A stretch of DNA of 10,000 bases from Chrysomallon squamiferum (GCA_012295275.1 CM022676.1:249841-259840), one strand, 5' to 3'. Positions 1 to 7,321 are shown, numbered from the stretch's first letter. The notes: generated by a model from the letters alone, not told the origin. Program-made: numbers and translations.

Positions 1-900
1 TTAATTTTATTTACTTTAGATGAAAGTAAAGCAGATTAAAATAGATAAATGTTTGTCAGTTGTATTAAAAGCTAAATAAGCAAAACCTATTTGTTTTCTT
101 TTTGCCATTATTTAATCTTCTTAAGACATTTGTTTGTTTTTATTAAGTGAATATACATTAATTGGATTTATTTAAAAAACAGTTGAGATAAAACAAAAAT
201 ACAAATATTGAGATAAATTATTTTCGTTACATACAATATTCTGTCTTTCTATTAATCTATATAATTATGACTTACTAAGCCGTAATTTGAATACTCAGTC
301 TTAGTGGATTTTGTGTTAAAGGGGTTTGAAATAACGTTATTACTGCTGTTAAGATTACAACATTACTGTTGATGCTACAACCACCACGACCGTTACTACA
401 ACTACTACCACTACCTCAACTATTACTAATATTTAATAATCATTACAATTCCTGTTAACTACTGCTACTACTGCGACTGCGCATTATGCTATTGCTTCGA
501 CTACTAAATAATTGTACAGCTACTGTAGTTATTATTAATACTACAATTACTATGATAAAATTCACCACCATCATCATATTATTGATTTTTTGGTGGAGTT
601 TTCTTTAAAGTTAGATTCAAGAAAGAACGGCTATATAATTGTGAAATTTGTCTTTTTATTGTTTAATTCCGCAGATTATCACGAACTCTTCGCTCACACT
701 AATTAAATGTTGTTTACAGTTGTCAGCTGTAACCACTCTTTCCTGGATTTAATATCATTAGTGTAATTAAGCTACATTCTTCTTTAATTAAATAATCTGT
801 ACATTCCTCAGTCAGTGACCCATCGTGTTAAGATATCTGTTACTTTACATGGCTAATTAATTACACAGCTTTCAAGTTGCTGAGCTTTGTTTTCCATGAC
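1..900. other. AT-rich non-coding stretch (left part of copy 1)
   Basis: No open frame with coding character is visible. The stretch holds interrupted ACT/TAC/ATT triplets at about 350-560 and AT-rich unique sequence elsewhere. Minus-strand AATAAA hexamers occur at 6-11, 139-144, 167-172 and 655-660. The last is relevant if a minus-strand transcript ends here. The same sequence recurs at 3207-4106, where the 655-660 hexamer is deleted. Confidence 0.7.
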
Positions 901-920
901 CTAACGTTGTAAAAGAGTTT
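901..920 (-). CDS. Candidate short terminal exon with stop, copy 1 (speculative)
   Basis: On the minus strand a pyrimidine-rich run (TGTTTGTTGTGTTTTCATG) leads into CACCACAG at 928-921, a good acceptor. If the upstream 93-base exon joins here in phase 1, its last G completes a Glu codon. Translation then gives E-T-L-L-Q-R followed by TAG at 903-901. Read in phase 0 the same acceptor gives KLFYNVRSWK and a later stop near 861. Nothing here matches a known tail motif. The case rests only on the splice site and phase, and both are unchanged in copy 2. Confidence 0.2.
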
Positions 921-1411
921 CTGTGGTGACATGAAAACACAACAAACACGACGTCTAACCCCAGTGCACACACGCACGTACACACGCACACTGTTAGTAT
1001 GGCAGTAATAGTAAGTACACATTGATATTATAAGAGACCACTGAACTACTCTCCCTATTTTAAAAAAGAAACAAACCAAATGTAAATCAAAATATTTTAT
1101 TTGTCAGTAATAAAACAAAAACGTGTGATATAAAGACAAAGCCTGCATGATAAAGTATAATATTATTATTACTGAGTTTTCCTCTCACACAAATATCACG
1201 TGACCCTTAAATATAGAGTACTAAACGTAACACACACGTGCAGACAAGCGCGTGCGCGCGTGCTGTTCTGATTATGATAGTTTTTTGATAGTGTCATTCT
1301 GTTGTCAGCTCTCACCAAAAGAAACCTAAAAAACAAAACTAAGTAATTAAATGTTCATCTGAACAGACATATTGACAGACAGTGGACAGATGACTGGTGA
1401 GACTGCAGTGA

Positions 1412-1552
1412 GACAGACAGACAGACACACAGGTGCACAAATCAAGGTGCAGGACGGATGAATGGATACAGACAGACACAGATAAACAGTTGAAGAGACA
1501 GGCAGATATGTATGTTTATTGTATTACAGACAGACAGACAGACAGACACACA
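1412..1552. repeat. GACA/CA microsatellite cluster
   Basis: GACA runs occur at 1412-1428 and 1527-1546 and then pass into CACACA, with scattered CAGATA and GACAGG variants between. The cluster lies just inside the intron after the candidate 93-base exon. In copy 2 (4621-4763) the second run has fewer GACA units and more CA units, so it is unstable. Confidence 0.85.
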
Positions 1553-1566
1553 GTGGTTTACTTTAC

Positions 1567-1659
1567 CTTTTTCTGAGCTTAATCTAATGTGTATTGGTTC
1601 CTGCACCCTCGTATCTGAAGTTGACTCCAGTTTCTTGTGTGGAATGTGGTCTTCTTCAC
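1567..1659 (-). CDS. Candidate cytoplasmic-tail exon of IgSF gene, copy 1
   Basis: The minus strand shows a strong acceptor (TTGTTTTGTGTTGCAG, ending at 1660) and a strong donor (AAAAAG then GTAAAG, intron from 1566). The 93 bases between them are open in one frame and encode 31 residues: Gly1 (split codon), an acidic start EED, a basic HKKLE stretch, Ser/Thr-rich STSDT, then EPIHIRLSSEK. Entry and exit are both phase 1, as in the Ig exons at 7802-9837, so it could follow them in frame. It has no cysteine, no tyrosine and no hydrophobic run, which suits a cytoplasmic linker or tail. I do not recognise a family. Membership of the Ig gene is inferred from strand, phase and position. It could also be an exon of another gene, or a chance pair of splice sites. 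Confidence 0.5.
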
Positions 1660-1920
1660 CTGCAACACAAAACAACATCCACAACAACGTCCTTGTTCCA
1701 TCACAAAAGCTGTTTTATAATTAGTGACGTTATTAGTGATCATTAAAACTAAATGAATGAATGTGTAACGACATATATCGGCTATTGTGTGTCAAACAAA
1801 GTTAAATATAACAAAATGGTAAATATGTTTTATATACAAATTCAAAACTCAAATTAGTCAAAACACAGTGTAAAGAGCTGTGCAGAAAGTATCACAGTTT
1901 ATTTAAATTTTAAAACAAGT

Positions 1921-2098
1921 TCAGGGTGGAAATGAAATGATTCCATCACACAAATCTTTCTGAATCTGCCTAAGATGATCCACCAAAATGTGGCGCACTG
2001 TCACAGTACACTGAGTTTCTGTCACAGTACACTGACAGTGGTCACACTGAGTGGACGATCCTCTTTCAGGACAAATGAATGTGTGAAACAAGTAAGAT
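1921..2098 (-). pseudogene. Candidate minus-strand exon with frameshift, copy 1 (very uncertain)
   Basis: A pyrimidine-rich acceptor (TCGTGCTCGCAG) ends at 2099. In copy 2 the frame from this acceptor runs 59 codons to a stop. Copy 1 lacks one base near 2071 (CTGAAAGAGG against CTGAAAGGAGG on the minus strand), so translation from the same acceptor stops after about 25 residues. The region also contains a 16-base direct repeat (TGTCACAGTACACTGA at 1999 and 2020), which gives the conceptual protein its repeated CTVT motif. It is more likely non-coding repeat DNA than a broken exon. Confidence 0.12.
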
Positions 2099-2147
2099 CT
2101 GCGAGCACGACACAAGACTGACTCAACCTTCCTGCGCCGCCTGTAGG

Positions 2148-2300
2148 AGGACTGCCACTCTCACAGGACTGTCACTCTCACAGGACTGTCACTCTCACAG
2201 GACTGTCACTCTCACAGCATTGTCACTCTCACAGCACTGTCACTCTCACAGCACTGTCACTCCCACAGGACTGCCACTCTCACAGGACTGCCACTCTCAC
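2148..2300. repeat. 17-base minisatellite, 9 units (copy 1)
   Basis: Nine head-to-tail units of AGGACTGYCACTCTCAC fill exactly 153 bases, and a partial AGGACT follows at 2301-2306. Units 4-7 carry AGCAT or AGCAC variants at the unit joint, and one unit has CCC for CTC. The array marks the right end of the duplicated block. Because 17 is not a multiple of 3 and no frame of the unit contains a stop, it produces a long but meaningless open frame. Confidence 0.97.
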
Positions 2301-2306
2301 AGGACT

Positions 2307-2316
2307 TTTATTATTA

Positions 2317-2363
<47 letters not shown>

Positions 2364-2384
2364 TTATTTATTTATTTTTATTAT

Positions 2385-2418
<34 letters not shown>
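2307..2418. repeat. ATT microsatellite followed by poly-T
   Basis: ATT/TTA triplets run from about 2307 to 2362 with one ATC variant. TTTA units follow, then 32 consecutive T at 2387-2418. The tract lies directly against the partial last unit of the minisatellite. A poly-T on the plus strand equals a poly-A tail on the minus strand, so it could be the 3' end of a minus-strand retroposon, but no body was recognised beside it. Confidence 0.9.
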
Positions 2419-2420
<2 letters not shown>

Positions 2421-2973
2421 TTATACGTTTGTTCATTTAGTTAGTTAGTGGAGTTATTCTCAGGGTTTACTCATTATTCGTACAGGTAAACTCACTAACA
2501 ATAAACACATACTCCAACCACAGAGTTACTTATTTTATTATTCGATGTAATTATATACTGAACACCATTGTAATTAATATGCTCTAAACTAACTTGTAAA
2601 AAACCCAGAACAATGAATTCTGTTACTTATTAATTTTGACATGAGAGTATTAAAATATCGAACTTCCACATCAGTTTACTCCATCGACAAATCAAACAAC
2701 GTCACCAAAACACAGTAAAGTTCTAAAACAAAATCAGTGCAGAGCACGTGATTCTTACAACTGCGACAGCTTCAATCCACTGTGACTGTTCTGTCTGACA
2801 GAACTGTATCACAACGCCTGCACTGATATCAGTTGATGTTTGATTAGCAATTCGCGCTGTAGCACAACGTCCACAAAGATCTATTTTTTTACTGTCCCAC
2901 CTGGGATCAGCAGTTACCTGCGTGTCAGTGGATTAGTACACAAACACAAGCTTGTCACACACCTGATTACTGT

Positions 2974-2976
<3 letters not shown>
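2419..2976. other. Unique spacer between duplicated blocks, no gene seen
   Basis: I found no exon with both splice sites, no recognisable protein similarity and no RNA gene. On the minus strand a donor-like CGCAGGTAACT lies near 2920, without a paired acceptor and frame. The spacer is either part of a larger 3.2 kb unit or private to this junction. Confidence 0.5.

Positions 2977-3057
<81 letters not shown>
2977..3057. repeat. CT dinucleotide microsatellite
   Basis: About 40 uninterrupted CT units cover 81 bases (GA on the minus strand). The array lies in the spacer between the duplicated blocks and not in either block. The open frames through it, Ser-Leu on plus and Arg-Glu on minus, are artefacts. 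Confidence 0.97.
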
Positions 3058-3060
<3 letters not shown>

Positions 3061-3206
3061 AAAATTATATATATTAGCTGGTTCGGTAACTGCTAGCATT
3101 ACATGACACTATTTTCACATTCGTAATTTTTTTGTTCAGTATAAAATTTGAAAGGCTCTTAATTACTGACATAATCTCTATTAATATGTATAGTGGATGC
3201 AAGTGG
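3058..3206. other. Short AT-rich spacer before copy 2
   Basis: Unique AT-rich sequence lies between the CT array and the start of the second duplicated block. No gene signal is visible. Its counterpart before copy 1 would lie outside the window, so whether the duplicated unit includes it cannot be judged here. Confidence 0.5.
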
Positions 3207-4106
3207 TTAATTTTATTTACTTTAGATGAAAGTAAAGCAGATTAAAATAGATAAATGTTTGTCAGTTGTATTAAAAGCTAAATAAGCAAAACCTATTTGT
3301 TTTCTTTTTGCCATTATTTAATCTTCTTAAGACATTTGTTTGTTTTTATTAAGTGAATATACATTAATTGGATTTATTTAAAAAACAGTTGAGATAAAAC
3401 AAAAATACAAATATTGAGATAAATTATTTTCGTTACATACAATATTCTGTCTTTCTATTAATCTATATAATTATGACTTACTAAGCCGTAATTTGAATAC
3501 TCAGTCTTAGTGGATTTTGTGTTAAAGGGGTTTGAAATAACGTTATTACTGTTACTGCTGTTAAGATTACAACATTACTGTTGATGCTACAACCACCACG
3601 ACCGTTACTACAACTACTACCACTACATCAACTATTACTAATATTTAATAATCATTACAATTCCTGTTAACTACTGCTACTACTGCGACTGCGCATTATG
3701 CTATTGCTTCGACTACTAAATAATTTTACAGCTACTGTAGTTATTATTAATACTACAATTACTACGATAAAATTCACCACCATCATCATATTATTGATTT
3801 TTTGGTGGAGTTTTCTTTAAAGTTAGATTCAAGAAAGAACGGCTATGTAATTGTGAAATTTGTCTTTGTTTAATTCCGCAGATTATCACAAACTCTTCGC
3901 TCACACTAATTAAATGTTGTTTACAGTTGTCAGCTGTAACCACTCTTTCTGGATTTAATATCATTAGTGTAATTAAGCTACATTCTTCTTTAATTAAATA
4001 ATCTGTACATTCCTCAGTCAGTGACCCATCGTGTTAAGATATCTGTTACTTTACATGGCTAATTAATTACACAGCTTTCAAGTTGCTGAGCTTTGTTTTC
4101 CATGAC
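3207..4106. other. AT-rich non-coding stretch (left part of copy 2)
   Basis: Counterpart of 1-900 with the same interrupted triplets. It carries 6 extra bases near 3548 and lacks 5 bases near 3866, which removes a minus-strand AATAAA that is present in copy 1. No coding signal is visible. Confidence 0.7.
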
Positions 4107-4126
4107 CTAACGTTGTAAAAGAGTTT
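4107..4126 (-). CDS. Candidate short terminal exon with stop, copy 2 (speculative)
   Basis: Identical to the candidate at 901-920, with the same CACCACAG acceptor and the same phase-1 reading E-T-L-L-Q-R then TAG. If the 93-base exon of this copy splices here, the protein ends within copy 2 and never uses the exons of copy 1. Support is limited to the acceptor and the phase. Confidence 0.2.
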
Positions 4127-4454
4127 CTGTGGTGACATGAAAACACAACAAACACGACGTCTAACCCCAGTGCACACACGCACGTACACACGCACACTGT
4201 TAGTATGGCAGTAACAGTAAGTACACATTGATATTATAAGAGACCACTGAACTACTCTCCCTATTTTAAAAAAGAAACAAACCAAATGTAAATCAAAATA
4301 TTTTATTTGTCAGTAATAAAACAAAAACGTGTCATATAAAGATAAAGCCTGCATGATAAAGTATAATATTATTATTACTGAGTTTTCCTCTCACACAAAT
4401 ATCACGTGACCCTTAAATATAGAGTACTAAACGTAACACACACGTGCAGACAAG

Positions 4455-4470
4455 CGCGCGCGCGCGCGTG
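4455..4470. repeat. Alternating GC tract
   Basis: A pure alternating GCGCGC run ends in GTGC. The matching place in copy 1 (about 1248-1262) is interrupted and shorter. Such runs can adopt Z-form DNA and mutate quickly by slippage. No function is implied by the sequence. Confidence 0.7.
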
Positions 4471-4777
4471 CTGTTCTGATTATGATAGATTTTTGATAGT
4501 GTCATTCTGCTGTCAGCTCTCACCAAAAGAAACCTAAAAAAACAAAACTAAGTAATTAAATGTTCATCTGAACAGACATATTGACAGACAGTGGACAGAT
4601 GACTGGTGAGACTGCAGTGAGACAGACAGACAGACACACAGGTGTACACAAATCAAGGTGCAGGACGGATGAATGGATACAGACAGACACAGATAAACAG
4701 TTGAAGAGACAGGCAGGTATGTATGTTTATTGTATTACAGACAGACAGACACACACACACACAGTGGTTTACTTTAC

Positions 4778-4870
4778 CTTTTTCTGAGCTTAATCTAATG
4801 TGTATTGGTTCCTGCACCCTCGTATCTGAAGTTGACTCCAGTTTCTTGTGTGGAATGTGGTCTTCTTCAC
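4778..4870 (-). CDS. Candidate cytoplasmic-tail exon of IgSF gene, copy 2
   Basis: These 93 bases are identical to 1567-1659, including the GTTGCAG acceptor and the GTAAAG donor. They encode the same 31-residue charged segment (EED start, HKKLE, then EPIHIRLSSEK) in phase 1-1. Of the two copies this one is nearer the Ig exons in transcription order, so it would be met first. Because both ends are phase 1, a transcript could include neither, either or both copies without breaking the frame. Identity here is weak evidence for selection, since the surrounding non-coding bases are nearly identical too. It is unassigned to any family, and its connection to the Ig exons is inferred. Confidence 0.5.
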
Positions 4871-5109
4871 CTGCAACACAAAACAACATCCACAACAACG
4901 TCCTTGTTCCATCACAAAAGCTGTTTTATAATTAGTGACGTTATTAGTGATCATTAAAACTAAATGAATGAATGTGTAACGACATATATCGGCTATTGTG
5001 TGTCAAACAAAGTTAACTATAACAAAATGGTAAATATGTTTTATATTCAAAACACAGTGTAAAGAGCTGTGCAGAAAGTATCACAGTTTATTTAAATTTT
5101 AAAACAAGT

Positions 5110-5288
5110 TCAGGGTGGAAATGAAATGATTCCATCACACAAATCTTTCTGAATCTGCCTAAGATGATCCACCAAAATGTGGCGCACTGTCACAGTACAC
5201 TGAGTTTCTGTCACAGTACACTGACAGTGGTCACACTGAGTGGACGATCCTCCTTTCAGGACAAATGAATGTGTGAAACAAGTAAGAT
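5110..5288 (-). CDS. Candidate terminal exon, Cys-containing (very uncertain)
   Basis: An acceptor (GTCGTGCTCGCAG) ends at 5289. Entering in phase 1, the frame stays open for 59 codons to TGA at 5112-5110. The conceptual peptide contains CDHCQCTVTETQCTVTV, produced by a 21-base periodic repeat, and ends in a plainer HLRQIQKDL segment. The duplicate in copy 1 is frameshifted by one base, which argues against conserved coding. If it were used as a terminal exon, the 93-base exon at 4778-4870 would lie beyond the stop, so the two are alternatives. No family is recognised. Confidence 0.12.
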
Positions 5289-5337
5289 CTGCGAGCACGA
5301 CACAAGACTGACTCATCCTTCCTGCACCGCCTGTAGG

Positions 5338-5677
5338 AGGACTGCCACTCTCACAGGACTGCCACTCTCACAGGACTGTCACTCTCACAGGACTGTCACT
5401 CTCACAGGACTGTCACTCTCACAGGACTGTCACTCTCACAGGACTGCCACTATCCTGGGACTGCCACTCTCACAGGACTGCCACTCTCACAGGACTGTCA
5501 CTCTCACAGGACTGTCACTCTCACAGGACTGCCACTCTCACAGGACTGTCACTCTCACAGGACTGCCACTCTCACAGGACTGTCACTCTCACAGGACTGT
5601 CACTCTCACAGGACTGCCACTATCACAGGACTGTCACTCTCACAGGACTGTCACTCTCACAGGACTGTCACTCTCAC
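5338..5677. repeat. 17-base minisatellite, 20 units (copy 2)
   Basis: Exactly 20 units of AGGACTGYCACTCTCAC fill 340 bases. Variants are mainly C or T at unit position 8, two units with CACTATC, and one with an altered joint (CCTGGGACT near 5456). It starts at the same flanking bases as the copy 1 array (CTGTAGG) but ends against a LINE relic, not an ATT tract. The array has expanded by 11 units, or copy 1 has contracted, since the duplication. Confidence 0.97.
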
Positions 5678-5683
5678 AGAGTG

Positions 5684-6395
5684 AAGTTTGCTCGCGATCG
5701 GTCCGTTCCAGCCATACTGCCAAACTGAACAAATACATTGGTGACTTTGATGTTTAAAATCATTGTGAGGCACAGCAGCCTCGACTTGAATGCAAAGGAA
5801 TGTTTAATTTCTTTCAGGGCTTTAAGAATGGTCTGAATTTCAGAAATGAAAACCAATGCCGAATCACACAACCTCATGGAAAAAGTTATGTCCGACGGAA
5901 AAACTGCAACACAAGCTACAGAATTCCCATCCCGTGATCAATCCGTATAAATAGTGATAAAATCACGGAATCTTTCTTTTATTTCCATGAAAAATTGATG
6001 ATAAATAATAGGATCTGTGCTCTCTTTTTAAGATGCATAAGATCCAGCACAATGTTTGGTGGTTTAACACATCACAGTAGAAAAATAATATGCGTAGGTT
6101 TTTCCAAAATGTCTGAAAAGTCAATGTTGGAAGCAGTTAAAAGCTGACTGATGAGAAGACCAAGTGTTTTAATGGCACTCAGCCGTGCATCAAACAACCT
6201 TACATGTTTGTTGTCAAATACCGTGTCATGTGCAGGATGTGACGGTACAGGTGTTATGTGTTGGAGAGAAAGCTTTGCATGTCTAACATCCAAACAAGGT
6301 TCGGGTGTGTCAACGTACAAGCTCTGCACAGGAGATGTTGTGAATGCACCAAGTCCCTGGTTGTGTATGGGATCTAGCACTGGGTTTTTAAACAC
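5684..6395 (-). mobile_element. Non-LTR retrotransposon (LINE) relic: RT C-terminal part plus RNase H
   Basis: Minus-strand translation from 6380 to about 6100 shows the pattern VLDPIHNQGL, AFTTSPVQSLYVDTPEP, HPAHDTVFDN and LTASNIDFSDI. This is typical of the region after the RT palm in LINE polyproteins with an RNase H domain (I, Nimb or jockey-like groups). The frame shifts near 6075, after which KPPNIVLDLMHLKK continues in another frame. The RNase H core follows as IYTD, an in-frame TGA at 5940-5938 where Gly is expected, then SRDGNSVACVAVFPSD and ISEIQTILKALKEIK; the catalytic Asp and Glu positions are still visible. Later RNase H residues are missing. A post-RNase H piece with KLHSV ends at the minisatellite. 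Residues expected after NQGL (an R-I-C-T-like stretch) are deleted. The 5' end is truncated, and the element is dead. The exact clade is uncertain. Confidence 0.85.
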
Positions 6396-6534
6396 TGGGT
6401 GACGCTGTTATGTTTCACAGAAAATAAGGTTGCCGACAGGATGATAATCTGAAGTACACACACATCTCGCGGGCAGGAATATGAAAAATAGATCCCACCC
6501 TGACTTTAAAAGTTCTTTTATCATTACTGTCTTT
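6396..6534. other. Short unique stretch, nothing recognised
   Basis: This lies upstream (minus sense) of the LINE relic. No further RT similarity is visible on translation, which is why the relic's 5' boundary is placed near 6395. Confidence 0.5.
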
Positions 6535-6671
6535 ATTAGTGATCATTAGAACTGTGCTATCATTAGTGATCATTAGAACTGTTATTAGTGACTTTATTAG
6601 TGATCATTAGAACTGTATTGTTATTAGTGACTTTATTAGTGATCATTACAACTGTTATTATTAGTGATCAT
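6535..6671. repeat. Imperfect tandem repeat with ATTAGTGATCATTA core
   Basis: The 14-base core occurs perfectly at 6535, 6562, 6596 and 6635, with a truncated fifth copy at 6660. Spacings are 27, 34, 39 and 25 bases, so it is an irregular cluster, not a fixed-period satellite. The core contains the palindrome TGATCA and is usually followed by ARAACTGT or a close variant. The same 14-mer occurs once in each duplicated block, at 1732 and 4943. Confidence 0.85.
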
Positions 6672-6686
6672 ACAATTCAACATTTC

Positions 6687-7004
6687 ATCAATATTTTACA
6701 TTACACACTTCAAAACTGATTACATCAATATTTCACATTAAACACTTCAAAACTACTCACATCAATATTTCACAATGCACACTTCAGTTACATCAATATT
6801 TCACTTTACACACTTCAAAACTACTTACATCAATATTTCACATTAAACACTTCAAAACATTACACTTCAAAACATCAATATTTCACTTTAAACACTTCAA
6901 TTACATATTTACAATGCACACTTCAGTTACATCAAAATTTACCTTTGACATATATCAAAACTGAACATCAATATTTGACAACACTTCAGAGAACATCAAT
7001 ATTT
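6687..7004. repeat. About 37-base diverged satellite
   Basis: Units share ACATCAATATTTCAC, then an A/T-rich link, then ACACTTCAAAACT. Unit starts (ATCAATATTT) are at 6687, 6724, 6761, 6792, 6829, 6874, 6931 (variant), 6967 and 6995. Most spacings are 36-37, with shortened and lengthened units at the right end. The array is non-coding. Confidence 0.88.
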
Positions 7005-7127
7005 CGCAGACACACCAAAAGTTTCTGGTGTCAGTTTATTTTCCTTTGATAACTTCAATAATATTTATAACAATACTAAAAATAAATTACATATATCGGT
7101 AAACAAAACGATAATAACAACAACAGT

Positions 7128-7305
7128 AATCAGAACAACAAGAAATTATAATATTATACAGTTTGTGGTTACGTTTTTAGTCCTCTATATTTAAGGGTCA
7201 CGTGATAGTTTAACAATACTAAAAAAAAATCACTAATAATAATAAAACGACTTTATCAACAAGGCTTTGTAATCATACGTTTTGTTTTATACTGACAAAA
7301 ACAAT
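7128..7305. repeat. Diverged inverted copy of a dispersed element also in both duplicated blocks
   Basis: The plus strand here aligns with the minus strand of about 1095-1275 and of its duplicate near 4301-4483. Shared landmarks, in order, are TAATCAGAACA, TTACGTTT, a perfect 25-base match at 7183-7207 (against 1194-1218 and 4400-4424, reverse complement), ACTTTATCA, GGCTTTGT, ACGTTTTGTTTTAT and ACTGACAAA. Similarity outside the 25-base core is moderate with indels. This is best explained as an old interspersed element of unknown class, present in opposite orientations. Confidence 0.75.
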
Positions 7306-7321
7306 GAAAATGACAAAAATA

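Larger units (their letters stand above)
1..2306. repeat. Tandem segmental duplication, copy 1
   Basis: This block matches 3207-5677 almost base for base. The offset begins at 3206 and shifts only at small indels: +6 near 329 (an extra TTACTG in copy 2), -5 near 654, -1 near 743, a net +5 between about 1240 and 1436, -22 near 1832-1855 and +1 near 2071. Substitutions are sparse, so the duplication is young. The left edge may lie outside the window. The right edge is the 17-base minisatellite, after which the copies diverge completely. The block contains AT-rich DNA with interrupted ACT/TAC triplets (about 350-560), a CA-rich tract, GACA repeats and a candidate 93-base minus-strand exon. Confidence 0.97.
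3207..5677. repeat. Tandem segmental duplication, copy 2
   Basis: This is the second copy of 1-2306, in direct orientation, starting at 3207 with the same bases as window position 1. It differs mainly in repeat lengths: the 17-base minisatellite has 20 units instead of 9, the GC alternating tract is longer, and GACA units are replaced by CA units near 4750. It also has a 22-base deletion just before 5047 and a 5-base deletion near 3866. The pair and the 900-base spacer form a head-to-tail arrangement with a period of about 3.2 kb, as expected of unequal crossing-over. Confidence 0.97.

Noticed and set aside
861-1079. A 72-codon minus-strand open frame repeated at 4067-4285
   Set aside because: It survives in both copies only because the blocks are nearly identical. 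It crosses a CA-rich tract and has no recognisable domain. An internal acceptor is noted separately.
1512-1724. Plus-strand open frame with a duplicate at 4723-4935
   Set aside because: It is antisense to the 93-base candidate exon, and it starts in GACA repeats. Its end (TCACAAAAGCTGTTTTATAA) weakly resembles the minus strand at 901-927, but the match is short and probably chance.
2387-2418. Poly-T as the tail of a minus-strand retroposon
   Set aside because: No retroposon body, promoter box or target-site duplication could be seen next to it, so it is listed only as a homopolymer.
2914-3099. Arg/Glu repeat protein on the minus strand
   Set aside because: It is a direct translation of the GA/CT microsatellite.
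5269-5757. A 162-codon plus-strand open frame (and its 121-codon counterpart at 2079-2444)
   Set aside because: The frame is carried almost wholly by the 17-base minisatellite, whose unit has no stop in any frame. The 17-residue periodic peptide is a by-product, and the counterpart runs on into ATT and poly-T.
6151-6402. An 83-codon plus-strand open frame
   Set aside because: It is antisense to the RT portion of the LINE relic, which has clear family patterns on the minus strand.
6687-7004. Possible CRISPR-like array
   Set aside because: The repeat copies are diverged, adjoin each other without unique spacers, and the context is a eukaryotic genome with introns.
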